From Shewanella sp. MBTL60-112-B2 (GTDB taxonomy: Bacteria > Pseudomonadota > Gammaproteobacteria > Enterobacterales > Shewanellaceae), in contig NZ_BPFA01000041.1 in the NCBI RefSeq assembly GCF_019655055.1, forward strand, positions 1 through 44,492: a stretch of DNA of 44,492 nucleotides, given 5' to 3'. The notes under the pieces are model-generated. The model had not been told where the DNA came from. It did no database searches and saw only the letters and a list, made by a program, of their open reading frames with translations. Below, in pieces: positions 1-9,078 of the stretch (positions are counted from its first letter, which is position 1; every line of letters starts with the position of its first letter). A program made the translations under genes and the position numbers.

Positions 1-93
1 TAAGCGCCCTTGTTTGCGCCATGGGTCACAGTTCATAGACGCTTTTGCGTGTAATTTTTCTTCATCAAAAGGATTTTAGAGCACTAGAGAATG

Positions 94-124
94 TTTAGCC
101 AAATTCGGTTTGGCTAAATTTTTT
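94..124 (+). terminator. Terminator-like hairpin in the adhE leader
   Basis: A perfect 10-bp stem (TTTAGCCAAA at 94-103, TTTGGCTAAA at 109-118) with a TTCGG loop is followed by six T residues, the classic form of an intrinsic terminator. The adhE ribosome binding site (AGGA, 126-129) and ATG (138) follow within 20 bases, so there is no room for a promoter between hairpin and gene. Transcription of adhE must therefore pass through this hairpin, which may act as an attenuator. It could also be the end of an upstream gene with partial read-through. An 8-codon open frame (91-117) overlaps the stem, but it lacks a convincing ribosome binding site. Confidence 0.8.
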
Positions 125-137
125 CAGGATTGCAACT

Positions 138-2753
138 ATGACAGTATCAAATGAGCAAGAACTCAATCTCCTAGTTGATAAAGTACGAGCGGCTCAGCAA
201 GAATTCGCTAACTATTCTCAGCAGCAAGTCGACCTAATTTTCAGAGCCGCAGCTCTCGCAGCTGCTGATGCGCGGATCTCACTCGCTAAGATGGCCGCAG
301 CAGAAACCCAAATGGGGGTCATTGAAGATAAAGTGATTAAAAACCACTTTGCCTCAGAATACATCTACAACAAATATAAAGACGAAAAAACCTGCGGGAT
401 CTTGTCTGAAGATCCAACATTCGGAACCATTACAATTGCTGAACCCGTCGGTATCATCTGCGGTATCGTACCAACAACGAACCCAACATCGACCGCAATC
501 TTTAAAGCATTAATCAGCCTTAAAACCCGCAACGGAATTATTTTCTCGCCCCATCCTCGAGCCAAGAACTCTACTACCACTGCCGCTCGCCTTGTATTAG
601 AAGCCGCCGTTGCAGCTGGAGCACCGAAAGATATCATTGGCTGGATTGATGAGCCATCAGTTGCTTTATCGAACCAATTAATGACCCATAAAGATATTAA
701 TCTCATTTTGGCCACTGGCGGCCCTGGAATGGTTAAAGCCGCCTACTCTTCAGGAAAACCAGCCATTGGTGTGGGTGCAGGTAATACACCAATTGTGATT
801 GACGAAACTGCCGATATTAAACGCGCTGTTAGCTCTATATTGATGTCTAAAACCTTCGACAACGGTGTTGTTTGCGCCTCAGAACAAGCGGTAGTGGTGG
901 TCGATGACATTTATGACATTGTAAAAGAAAGGTTCGCAAGCCATGGTGGCTACGTTTTATCAGTCGCTGAAACTGAAGCCATGCAGAGTGTGATCCTGAA
1001 AAATGGCGGATTAAATGCGGATATTGTCGGCCAAAGCGCGGCTCAAATTGCTGAAATGGCAGGCATATCAGTTCACCGTTCAACAAAAGTACTGATAGGT
1101 GAAGTCACTAATATCGATGAGGCTGAAGCTTTTGCCCACGAAAAACTGTCTCCACTACTTGCCATGTACCGCGCCAAGGACTTTGAAGACGCCGTAGATA
1201 AAGCTGAGGCGCTCGTGACCTTAGGTGGTATTGGTCATACTTCAGGCTTGTATACCAATCAAGACACTCAAACAGACAGAGTCAAAGCATTCGGCTTTAG
1301 AATGAAGACAGCCAGAATTCTAATTAACACACCTGCATCTCAAGGCGGGATCGGCGATCTCTACAACTTTAAACTCGCCCCCTCATTAACATTAGGCTGT
1401 GGCTCTTGGGGCGGAAACTCTATCTCTGAAAACGTTGGCCCAAGTCACCTAATTAACAAGAAAATGGTCGCTAAGAGAGCTGAAAATATGTTGTGGCACA
1501 AACTCCCCTCTTCTATCTATTTCAGGCGTGGCAGCTTACCTATTGCGCTTGAAGAATTAAACGACAAAAAACGAGCGCTCATTGTTACTGACAAGTATCT
1601 GTTCAATAACGGCTACTGTGATGAAACCATTAAGATCCTAAAAGCTCAAGGCCTAGAAACCGAAGTCTTTTATGAAGTTGAAGCTGACCCAACGATGCAC
1701 ATAGTCAAGCAAGGCGCTAAAGTAGCCCATAGCTTTCAACCTGATGTGATCATCGCACTCGGTGGCGGTTCACCTATGGATGCCGCTAAGATTATCTGGG
1801 TAATGTATGAGCACCCCGATGTCGATTTTGCCGATTTAGCGCTACGCTTTATGGATATCACTAAACGGATCTATAAGTTTCCAAAGCTAGGTCGCAAAGC
1901 CAAAATGGTGGCTATTCCTACAACCTCAGGCACGGGCTCTGAAGTAACACCTTTTGCAGTGGTTACTGATGAGAAAACGGGAATGAAATACCCGATTGCT
2001 GATTATGAGTTAACGCCAAATATGGCAATCGTTGATCCAAACTTGGTCATGGACATGCCAAAATCCCTCACCGCCTTTGGTGGTATCGACGCGGTAACCC
2101 ACGCACTAGAAGCGTATGTTAGCGTAATGGCCAACGAATATTCAGATGGCCAAGCTCTACAAGCACTAGACTTATTATTTGAGCATTTACCTGATGCCTA
2201 CGAGCATGGCGCAAATGCGCCTGTCGCAAGAGAAAAGGTTCATAACGGCGCCACCATTGCTGGTATTGCGTTTGCCAATGCCTTTTTAGGGATTTGTCAC
2301 TCTATGGCACATAAACTAGGGGCAGAGTTTCATTTAGCCCACGGTTTAGCCAATGCATTACTGATCAGTAATGTGATCCGTTTTAACGCTACAGACATGC
2401 CAACTAAACAGGCCGCTTTTAGTCAGTACGATAGACCCAAAGCACTGTGTCGTTATGCAAAAATTGCAGAATATTTGAAACTCGAAGGTACTTTAGGTGA
2501 AGGTGTTAGTGATGAAGAAAAAGTCGAAGCGCTCATTAAAAAAATTGATGAGCTCAAGGAGACGATTGGCATTCCATGCTCAATCCAAGCCGCAGGCGTT
2601 AACGAAGCCGACTTCCTCTCCAAACTAGATGAACTCGCCGAAGATGCATTTGATGATCAATGCACAGGTGCCAACCCTCGCTACCCGCTGATTGCCGAGC
2701 TTAAGCAGGTTCTACTAGCGAGTTACTACGGTAATGATTACTGCGATGAGTAG
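138..2753 (+). CDS. adhE: Bifunctional acetaldehyde-CoA/alcohol dehydrogenase AdhE
   Basis: AdhE reduces acetyl-CoA to acetaldehyde and then to ethanol with two NADH, which reoxidises NADH in fermentation. The 871-residue length is typical of the fusion enzyme. Residues about 1-440 form the CoA-acylating aldehyde dehydrogenase half, with the catalytic cysteine at residue 246 in GVVCASEQ. The second half, from about residue 450, is an iron-dependent alcohol dehydrogenase, with GGGSPMDAAK for the nucleotide, TTSGTGSE, and metal-binding histidines in HSMAHKLG and HLAHGLAN. AGGA lies 8 bases before the ATG. The gene stands alone, bounded by a hairpin leader and a bidirectional terminator. AdhE normally assembles into spirosome filaments in the cytoplasm; that is family knowledge and not visible here. 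Confidence 0.98.
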   Translation: MTVSNEQELNLLVDKVRAAQQEFANYSQQQVDLIFRAAALAAADARISLAKMAAAETQMGVIEDKVIKNHFASEYIYNKYKDEKTCGILSEDPTFGTITIAEPVGIICGIVPTTNPTSTAIFKALISLKTRNGIIFSPHPRAKNSTTTAARLVLEAAVAAGAPKDIIGWIDEPSVALSNQLMTHKDINLILATGGPGMVKAAYSSGKPAIGVGAGNTPIVIDETADIKRAVSSILMSKTFDNGVVCASEQAVVVVDDIYDIVKERFASHGGYVLSVAETEAMQSVILKNGGLNADIVGQSAAQIAEMAGISVHRSTKVLIGEVTNIDEAEAFAHEKLSPLLAMYRAKDFEDAVDKAEALVTLGGIGHTSGLYTNQDTQTDRVKAFGFRMKTARILINTPASQGGIGDLYNFKLAPSLTLGCGSWGGNSISENVGPSHLINKKMVAKRAENMLWHKLPSSIYFRRGSLPIALEELNDKKRALIVTDKYLFNNGYCDETIKILKAQGLETEVFYEVEADPTMHIVKQGAKVAHSFQPDVIIALGGGSPMDAAKIIWVMYEHPDVDFADLALRFMDITKRIYKFPKLGRKAKMVAIPTTSGTGSEVTPFAVVTDEKTGMKYPIADYELTPNMAIVDPNLVMDMPKSLTAFGGIDAVTHALEAYVSVMANEYSDGQALQALDLLFEHLPDAYEHGANAPVAREKVHNGATIAGIAFANAFLGICHSMAHKLGAEFHLAHGLANALLISNVIRFNATDMPTKQAAFSQYDRPKALCRYAKIAEYLKLEGTLGEGVSDEEKVEALIKKIDELKETIGIPCSIQAAGVNEADFLSKLDELAEDAFDDQCTGANPRYPLIAELKQVLLASYYGNDYCDE

Positions 2754-2792
2754 TACTTAGCACACCCCATAGCCTTTCACAGCTTAATTAAT

Positions 2793-2822
2793 AAAAACCT
2801 AGCCAATATTGGCTAGGTTTTT
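2793..2822. terminator. Bidirectional terminator between adhE and glcB
   Basis: A 12-bp perfect inverted repeat (AAAAACCTAGCC and its complement) flanks AATATT. The A-run on one side and T-run on the other let it end transcription in both directions, as suits the converging adhE and glcB genes. Confidence 0.9.
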
Positions 2823-2902
2823 GTCTTTTAAAGCCTTTAGCATTCCAGGTTATAAACCTTTAAAACTCGACACTACTTGGCTAAACAGCTTTAATCTGAC
2901 GT

Positions 2903-5074
2903 TTACTTTGCTTTTGCCTGTTTGCGGTAGGCATGCAATAAAGGCTCAGTGTAGCCTGATGGCTGTTCTTCCCCTTTAAATATCAAGTCACATGCAGCTT
3001 TAAAGGCGATGCCATCAAAGCTTGGCGCCATATTAATATATTCACTATCGGCTTGATTTTGCTTGTCGACCACTTTTGCCATCTTCTTAAGTGATGCCAT
3101 AACTTCGTCTTTAGTGCACACACCATGGTGTAGCCAGTTAGCTAGATATTGCGACGAGATACGTAAGGTAGCTCTATCTTCCATTAAGCCTACGTTATTG
3201 ATATCCGGCACCTTTGAGCAGCCAACACCTTGATCAATCCAGCGCACCACATAGCCTAATATACCTTGAGCGTTATTATCTAGCTCAAACTGTTTTTGCT
3301 CGGCAGTGAGTCGCTCTCCCTCAGGCATTAGTGGTATAGTCAGTAAATCATCTAAACTTGCACGTTTGCGCTGTTTAAGCTCATCTTGAACCTGTCTAAC
3401 ATTAACCTGATGATAGTGAGTCGCATGCAAAACAGCACCGTTAGGCGATGGCACCCAAGCCGTATTGGCTCCCGCTTTAGGGTGACCTATTTTCTGTTCT
3501 AGCATTGCAGCCATCTCATCTGGCATTGGCCACATGCCTTTACCTATTTGTGAACGGCCTTGTAAACCACACTCTAGGCCAATATCTACGTTCCAATCTT
3601 CATAGGCCTTGATCCACGCCTGTTGTTTCATCACTGATTTGGGCACGAATGGCCCAGCCAACATCGAGGTATGGATTTCATCACCGGTTCTATCTAAGAA
3701 ACCTGTATTGATAAAGACCACACGCTCCTGCGCCGCACGAATGCACTCTTTAAGGTTAATCGTCGTTCTACGCTCTTCATCCATGATCCCGACTTTAATG
3801 GTATTACGCGACAGCTTTAACGCATCTTCTATGCGTGTAAACAGGTCACAGGTGAATTGAACTTCTTCCGGGCCATGCATTTTTGGTTTAACGATATTAA
3901 CCGAACCTTTTCGGCTATTACTGCGCTGATTATTATTGCCTTTAAGGTCGTGCATCGCTGCAAGTACCGTCACCATACCATCAAGGATCCCTTCAGGCAC
4001 TGGCTCACCATTTATATCGAGCACGGCATCGTTTGTCATCAAGTGGCCCACATTACGGCTAAACAGCAGGCTACGCCCAGGAAGCGTCATACTCTGGCCA
4101 TTAGTGCCTTTGTATACTCTGTCATTGTTGAGCTCACGTACGATCTCTTTGCCATTTTTATTCAAACAAGCTGTTAGATTGCCTTGCATCAAGCCAAGCC
4201 AATTACGGTAAACTTCCACTTTATCTTCGGCGTCAACCGCTGCAACTGAGTCTTCACAATCCATAATGGTGGTGACAGCAGCTTCGACGAGCAGATCTTT
4301 TACTCCAGCGGGATCTGTCCTGCCGATCAAACTATCGGGGTTGATTTGGATCTCGATATGCAAAGCATTATTAACGAGTAATAGCGCCGATGGTGTTTGA
4401 GCCTCACCTTTAAAACCTACAAACTTATTTGGCTCAACGAGTACTGTCTGCTCACCGTTTTCTAGTATAACCTTTAAGCCATTATCTTCTATAAAGTAAC
4501 GGGTCACTTGACTGTGTTGCCCTGATGCTAATGGCGCTGCTCTATCTAAAAGGTTTTTAGCAAAAGCTATAACTTGTTTGCCACGCACAGGATTGTAGGC
4601 TTTTGTTATCTCTGCACCATCTGTTTGAGGAATCGCATCGGTACCATATAGGGCATCGTATAGGCTGCCCCAACGTGCGTTAGCGGCATTCAATGCAAAA
4701 CGTGCATTTTTAACTGGCACAACCAACTGAGGTCCTGCTTGCGTGGTGATCTCTAAATCTACATTCTCGGTAGCGATGCTAAAAGGCTCGCCCTCTTTGA
4801 CTAGATAACCTATATCGGTGAGAAACTGCTTATATTGATTCGAGTCAAAGGATTGCTGTGCATTCCCCTTATGCCATTCATCAATTTGAGCCTGTAATTG
4901 TTCACGTTTAACGAGTAACTGTCTATTGACTGGGCCAAGTTCGTTGACTATCTCTTCAAATTTTGTCCAGAAAATCTGTGAACTGATCCCAGTTCCAGGA
5001 CAGATCTCGCTATCAACTAATTCCCAAAGTGATTTAGCAATTTGTAAACCACCGACTCGGATCCTTGCAGTCAT
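2903..5074 (-). CDS. glcB: Malate synthase G
   Basis: This enzyme condenses glyoxylate with acetyl-CoA to give malate, the second step of the glyoxylate shunt. Its 723 residues match the G isoform and exceed the roughly 530 residues of the A isoform. Family motifs are visible: TTIMDCEDSVAAVDAEDK, the LPGRSLLFSRNVGH segment with the catalytic arginine, GIMDEERRTT, the FINTGFLDRTGDEIH acidic metal site, and the late TAWVPSPNGAVLHATHYH region. The ATG is preceded by AAGGG at a suitable distance. It lies downstream of the LysR gene on the same strand, 215 bases away, and close to isocitrate lyase, so the two shunt enzymes are clustered. It probably has its own promoter in that gap. Confidence 0.97.
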   Translation of the reverse strand: MTARIRVGGLQIAKSLWELVDSEICPGTGISSQIFWTKFEEIVNELGPVNRQLLVKREQLQAQIDEWHKGNAQQSFDSNQYKQFLTDIGYLVKEGEPFSIATENVDLEITTQAGPQLVVPVKNARFALNAANARWGSLYDALYGTDAIPQTDGAEITKAYNPVRGKQVIAFAKNLLDRAAPLASGQHSQVTRYFIEDNGLKVILENGEQTVLVEPNKFVGFKGEAQTPSALLLVNNALHIEIQINPDSLIGRTDPAGVKDLLVEAAVTTIMDCEDSVAAVDAEDKVEVYRNWLGLMQGNLTACLNKNGKEIVRELNNDRVYKGTNGQSMTLPGRSLLFSRNVGHLMTNDAVLDINGEPVPEGILDGMVTVLAAMHDLKGNNNQRSNSRKGSVNIVKPKMHGPEEVQFTCDLFTRIEDALKLSRNTIKVGIMDEERRTTINLKECIRAAQERVVFINTGFLDRTGDEIHTSMLAGPFVPKSVMKQQAWIKAYEDWNVDIGLECGLQGRSQIGKGMWPMPDEMAAMLEQKIGHPKAGANTAWVPSPNGAVLHATHYHQVNVRQVQDELKQRKRASLDDLLTIPLMPEGERLTAEQKQFELDNNAQGILGYVVRWIDQGVGCSKVPDINNVGLMEDRATLRISSQYLANWLHHGVCTKDEVMASLKKMAKVVDKQNQADSEYINMAPSFDGIAFKAACDLIFKGEEQPSGYTEPLLHAYRKQAKAK

Positions 5075-5289
5075 AATATGCCCTTATCTATCCATTTGTG
5101 ATGTAGAGTAATGGTATTCCATTTGCCCGTAATCTAATTAAGTCATACTCAACTAGCCTATACCAAGCCTGCCTTATTTATGAAATTTATACCCTGTATT
5201 ACCAGTATTCACCAAACTAATTACACAACCATTCTTTGGATTAAACGCCATTAAATGTAAATCTACGCTTAGCACTAGCATCAACAAGC

Positions 5290-6234
5290 TTAATTACGGC
5301 CAAAACTATCTGCAGTTTGAGTGATCAGTTGCCGCATCCATTTATGAGCAGGATTGTGTTGTAGAAGTGGACTCCATGCCATTGTCAGTGCAATAGGCTG
5401 AATGATAAACGGTGGCGGCACGATACAGACTCGTTCATTATTTTCATGCTGCTTTGCCATCTTACTTGGTATGGTAGCAATCAAATCTTGTTGCTCGGCT
5501 AACAAACAAGCCGCTTGATAATGACGAGTGAACACTGTGATCCGTCTTTGTACACCAATTCGGGTGAGCGCTTCATCAACCCAGCCTAGTCTTTGCACAT
5601 CGCCGGGATCCATGCCAACGCCAACTCCCATTCCTGTTTTACTTACCCAGACATGGTTAGCTTTTAAATAACTGTCCAAACAGAAGTTATCCAGTACAGG
5701 GTTGGTCTTACTAATCAAGCAGCTAAAGTCATCACTCCACAACACTTTCTGATGAAATGATTGCGGGATACTGTCAAAACGATTAATAACCATATCGACA
5801 CGTCCTTGCTCTACATCGGGAAAGCTCACGTCACTGGGTGTCATAATATCAAGAATAACATTAGGTGCCTCGGTGCGCAGTCTGGCGATCAGTGGCGGGA
5901 TAAGTGTTGCTTCGGCGTAATCGCTGGCCATCACTCGAAACACTTGCTCACTCTCAGCAGCATTAAACTCAGCTCTGGGTTGTACCGCTTTCTCAAGGCC
6001 TATAATGAGCTCACTAATAGTTGGCTGCAGCTCCTGTGCTCGCTCAGTCGGTGTCATGCCCTGACTGGTACGGATCAGTAGTGGATCATCAAATAATACT
6101 CTCAACCGCTTTAAGCCATTACTCATGGCTGGTTGACTGATCCCTAGCTGATCCGCAGCCTTTGTAACATTTTTTTCACGTAGCAGCACATCTAGATAAA
6201 CCAACAAATTCAGATCGATACGAGATATATTCAT
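5290..6234 (-). CDS. LysR-family regulator, probable regulator of the glyoxylate shunt genes
   Basis: The 314-residue protein begins with a typical LysR winged helix-turn-helix: DLNLLVYLDVLLREKNVT at about residues 7-24, then QLGISQPAMSNGLKRLR. This is followed by a periplasmic-binding-protein-like effector domain (about residues 90-300). It is transcribed divergently from aceA across 110 bases, the standard layout of a LysR regulator and its target, and sits upstream of glcB on its own strand. Regulation of aceA and glcB is inferred from position only. The effector is unknown. A 20-base imperfect palindrome in the aceA gap is a candidate binding site. Confidence 0.93.
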   Translation of the reverse strand: MNISRIDLNLLVYLDVLLREKNVTKAADQLGISQPAMSNGLKRLRVLFDDPLLIRTSQGMTPTERAQELQPTISELIIGLEKAVQPRAEFNAAESEQVFRVMASDYAEATLIPPLIARLRTEAPNVILDIMTPSDVSFPDVEQGRVDMVINRFDSIPQSFHQKVLWSDDFSCLISKTNPVLDNFCLDSYLKANHVWVSKTGMGVGVGMDPGDVQRLGWVDEALTRIGVQRRITVFTRHYQAACLLAEQQDLIATIPSKMAKQHENNERVCIVPPPFIIQPIALTMAWSPLLQHNPAHKWMRQLITQTADSFGRN

Positions 6235-6266
6235 AAGATAAATACCGGATATAGAAACTATAAATT

Positions 6267-6286
6267 AGACTTATTTAAACAAATCT
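6267..6286. promoter_or_regulatory. Imperfect palindrome in the LysR-aceA intergenic region, candidate operator
   Basis: Positions 6267-6286 read AGACTTATTTAAACAAATCT, matching their own reverse complement at 16 of 20 positions. The palindrome lies about midway between the divergent lysR and aceA starts. A related sequence, GACTTAATTAGATT (minus strand, 5131-5144), lies upstream of glcB. Function as a LysR operator is inference, since AT-rich palindromes also occur by chance. Confidence 0.4.
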
Positions 6287-6344
6287 TACTAATATTTTCA
6301 ACGTAATCAATCGCCGCTAATCATATTGTTAAAGGAATAGACAC

Positions 6345-7925
6345 ATGACAAATTACAGAGCAAACATCGATGCAGCTGCTACCTTGATTAATGCTGAAGG
6401 TAGTGCATGGAACGCAATTAACCCTGAATCTGTAGCACGCATGCGTCTGCAAAATAAATTCAAAACCGGGCTTGATATTGCTAAGTACACTGCAAAAATA
6501 ATGCGCGAAGATATGGACAACTACGATAAGGATTCGTCGCAGTACACGCAATCTTTGGGCTGTTGGCATGGTTTTATCGGCCAGCAAAAAATGATTTCTA
6601 TTAAAAAGCATCTGCTTACCACTAAGCGTCGCTACCTTTACCTATCTGGCTGGATGGTTGCAGCGCTAAGAAGCGAATTTGGTCCCCTTCCTGACCAATC
6701 AATGCATGAGAAAACTTCTGTCGCTTCGCTTATTAAAGAGCTATACACCTTTCTGCGCCAAGCTGATGCACGTGAATTGGGCGGTTTGTTCCGTCAGTTA
6801 GATACTGCAACTGAATCTGAAAAGCCTGCAATCCAAGCGAAGATCGATAACTTTGAAACTCATGTTGTACCAATTATTGCCGATATCGACGCCGGTTTTG
6901 GTAACGAAGAAGCGACATACCTAATGGCCAAGCAGATGATTGAAGCTGGAGCATGTTGTATTCAGCTTGAAAACCAAGTATCTGATGTTAAGCAATGTGG
7001 TCACCAAGACGGTAAAGTTACCGTGCCGCACGTTGAGTTCCTAGCTAAAATCAACGCCGTTCGTTACGCATTCCTTGAACTTGGTATCGATGACGGTGTT
7101 ATTGTGGCGCGTACTGACTCATTAGGCGCAGGTCTTACACAAAAGATTGCCGTAACCAATGAAGCTGGTGACTTAGGCGACCAATACAACTCATTCTTAC
7201 AGGTAGAGCCAGTAGATGCAGCGAACCTTGCTAATGGCGATGTTGTATTCCAACAAAATGGTCAACTTGTTAAGCCTTCTCGCCTACCAAATGGTTTATT
7301 CCAGTTCCGTAAAGGTACAGGTGAAGAGCGCTGTGTGCTTGATTGTATTACTTCGCTACAAAACGGTGCAGATCTACTTTGGATTGAAACAGAGAAGCCT
7401 CATGTCGCTCAGATTGGCGCTATGGTAAATAAGATCCGAGAAACAGTGCCTAACGCAAAGCTTGTCTATAACAACTCGCCTTCGTTTAACTGGACACTAA
7501 ACTTCCGTCAGCAGGTATTTGATGCAATGAACGATGCAGGGCAAGATGTATCAGCCTATGATCGTGACAAGCTTATGAGCATCGATTACGACAATACTGA
7601 GCTTGCGGTACAGGCTGATGAAAAGATCCGTACTTTCCAAGCTGATGCAGCACGTGAAGCGGGTATTTTCCACCACTTGATTACATTGCCGACTTACCAT
7701 ACCGCTGCGCTATCAACAGATAACTTAGCTAAAGAGTACTTCGGTGATCAAGGTATGCTGGGTTATGTAGCAAATGTTCAGCGTAAAGAGATCCGTCAAG
7801 GCATTGCCTGTGTTAAGCACCAAAATATGGCAGGTTCTGATATGGGTGATGATCACAAAGAATACTTCTCTGGTGACCAAGCTTTGAAGGCATCAGGTAA
7901 AGACAACACCATGAACCAATTTTAG
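6345..7925 (+). CDS. aceA: Isocitrate lyase (long form)
   Basis: The enzyme splits isocitrate into succinate and glyoxylate, the first step of the glyoxylate shunt, so growth on acetate or fatty acids bypasses the decarboxylating steps of the citrate cycle. At 526 residues it belongs to the long form known from Pseudomonas and relatives, not the roughly 434-residue E. coli type. The active-site signature is KQCGH with the catalytic cysteine at residue 218, a variant of the commoner KKCGH. Metal-site segments ADIDAGFGNEEATYLM and VARTDSLGAG are present. The C-terminal part contains the long-form segment YNNSPSFNWTLNFRQQVFDA. AAAGGA lies upstream of the ATG. It is divergent from the LysR gene and near glcB. 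Confidence 0.97.
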   Translation: MTNYRANIDAAATLINAEGSAWNAINPESVARMRLQNKFKTGLDIAKYTAKIMREDMDNYDKDSSQYTQSLGCWHGFIGQQKMISIKKHLLTTKRRYLYLSGWMVAALRSEFGPLPDQSMHEKTSVASLIKELYTFLRQADARELGGLFRQLDTATESEKPAIQAKIDNFETHVVPIIADIDAGFGNEEATYLMAKQMIEAGACCIQLENQVSDVKQCGHQDGKVTVPHVEFLAKINAVRYAFLELGIDDGVIVARTDSLGAGLTQKIAVTNEAGDLGDQYNSFLQVEPVDAANLANGDVVFQQNGQLVKPSRLPNGLFQFRKGTGEERCVLDCITSLQNGADLLWIETEKPHVAQIGAMVNKIRETVPNAKLVYNNSPSFNWTLNFRQQVFDAMNDAGQDVSAYDRDKLMSIDYDNTELAVQADEKIRTFQADAAREAGIFHHLITLPTYHTAALSTDNLAKEYFGDQGMLGYVANVQRKEIRQGIACVKHQNMAGSDMGDDHKEYFSGDQALKASGKDNTMNQF

Positions 7926-7988
7926 CTAAGTCGTCATTGAGTTATGAGTTTTTGAAGTGGACTCTATTACTTGAATGAGCTAATTATG

Positions 7989-8018
7989 AAAGGCCTGCTA
8001 ATTGCAGGCCTTTTTATT
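7989..8018 (+). terminator. Intrinsic terminator of aceA
   Basis: AAAGGCCTGC (7989-7998) pairs with GCAGGCCTTT (8004-8013) around a 5-base loop and runs into TTATTTT. It begins 64 bases after the aceA stop codon. Confidence 0.93.
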
Positions 8019-8315
8019 TTGAAAAATCATAATAGTGCTACACACGCCATAAGCGTTCAACTTTATAGCTCTATAACCTGCTGTTTACACAAGGCATAAC
8101 CTCGTTCACTTAGAATCTACCAATTAACAATCAATTTAATTCAATAAAGGTTTGTATAGCACACACAAAACAAGCCTAAGATCACCAAGCCACAACACCA
8201 AAGCGTGAGCACGTTAACACTTTGAGAAAGCTGTATCACAATGTATCAATCCAGCCTTGTTTGGTAACAATTAGGTCGATAACCTTGCGCGCTTTGTAAA
8301 TAAAGAGACAAAGTA
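8019..8315. other. Intergenic region upstream of the prepilin-like gene, no gene seen
   Basis: About 300 AT-rich bases hold no convincing open frame. The only pattern noted is a 7-base direct repeat, TGTATCA at 8232-8238 and 8242-8248. The promoter of the following gene should lie here, but no clear sigma-70 pair stood out. Confidence 0.5.
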
Positions 8316-8897
8316 ATGCTACTGACACGAAAACAGTCCCTCCCCAAAAACGATGCTGGATTCACCCTAATCGAATTAGTCGTGGTTATCGTTATTTTGA
8401 GCATTATTACCGTTATAGCCACTAGCAAATTCGTGGACTTTAGTCGTGACGCGCAAATTTCACAGTTACATGGTATTGCAGCGGATCTGAATGGCCAAAA
8501 TCAATTGGTTTATAGCAAGAGCTCAGTTGCTAGCATTGAAAAACTAATAGGCTGTAGCTTCCAATGTGGTGGGCACCTTAACTGGGACGTATCGGTGGGC
8601 GAATATTTTGTCGATGTTTCTGGGACTCGGCTCTATGTAAGTTTAGGTTACCCATTGCCGCCAATGACCTCTAGTGAGGTCGTAAACCAAAACTATCGCA
8701 CCGCCTTTGGCTTGCCTACAGCAGAATTTGTTTTCACCAGTGTGCCAAGGCACTTATCGGCAACGGCTATCGTGCCCATCAAGTGGCAAGATAAACTGAC
8801 TGATATTAAAGCGGGTAGATTTGAATGCCATGTTGAATATAGTTCTCCAACCGCAATACGTGACTATGGGGTTCGAATATATGACAGAGACTGCTAG
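8316..8897 (+). CDS. Orphan type IV prepilin-like protein (N-terminal methylation motif)
   Basis: The 193-residue protein has a 15-residue leader ending in NDAG followed by FTLIELVVVIVILS, the type IV prepilin/pseudopilin cleavage site. Cleavage after Gly15 leaves Phe at position 1 and Glu at position 5, and the hydrophobic stretch forms the N-terminal helix. Processing by a PilD-type peptidase at the inner membrane is expected, and the local TadV is specific for a different class. The C-terminal domain has cysteines near IGCSFQCGG and at the end (FECHVEY, YDRDC) that could form disulfides. It stands alone, away from any pilus or type II secretion operon. Its exact role (minor pilin or MSHA-like) cannot be assigned from sequence. 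Confidence 0.88.
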   Translation: MLLTRKQSLPKNDAGFTLIELVVVIVILSIITVIATSKFVDFSRDAQISQLHGIAADLNGQNQLVYSKSSVASIEKLIGCSFQCGGHLNWDVSVGEYFVDVSGTRLYVSLGYPLPPMTSSEVVNQNYRTAFGLPTAEFVFTSVPRHLSATAIVPIKWQDKLTDIKAGRFECHVEYSSPTAIRDYGVRIYDRDC

Positions 8898-9029
8898 AGA
8901 GCATTAGAGCTGTTTAGAGGCAAAGCACTGTGAAGCTATTGATATAGAATTACTATTAGTTTCAAGTTCGCTGCTTACCTGTAACTCTTTAAGTTCCAAC
9001 TAAATGAATAGATATTAGCGTGAGAAACA

Positions 9030-9057
9030 AAAAGCCAGAACTTAAGTTCTGGCTTTT
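9030..9057. terminator. Bidirectional terminator between the prepilin-like gene and the S9 peptidase
   Basis: This is a 28-base perfect palindrome, with stem AAAAGCCAGAAC, loop TTAA and the complementary arm ending in TTTT. It lies between two converging genes and can work on both strands. Confidence 0.9.
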
Positions 9058-9078
9058 ATCTTTGTATCAGTTGCTGGT

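Noticed and set aside
39..60. ACGC-TTTT-GCGT hairpin followed by T-rich sequence as a second terminator before adhE
   Set aside because: The stem has only four pairs and the T-run is interrupted, too weak to call.
3609..4211. Three overlapping open frames on the plus strand inside glcB
   Set aside because: They lie antisense to a well-conserved malate synthase, resemble no family, and have no ribosome binding sites.
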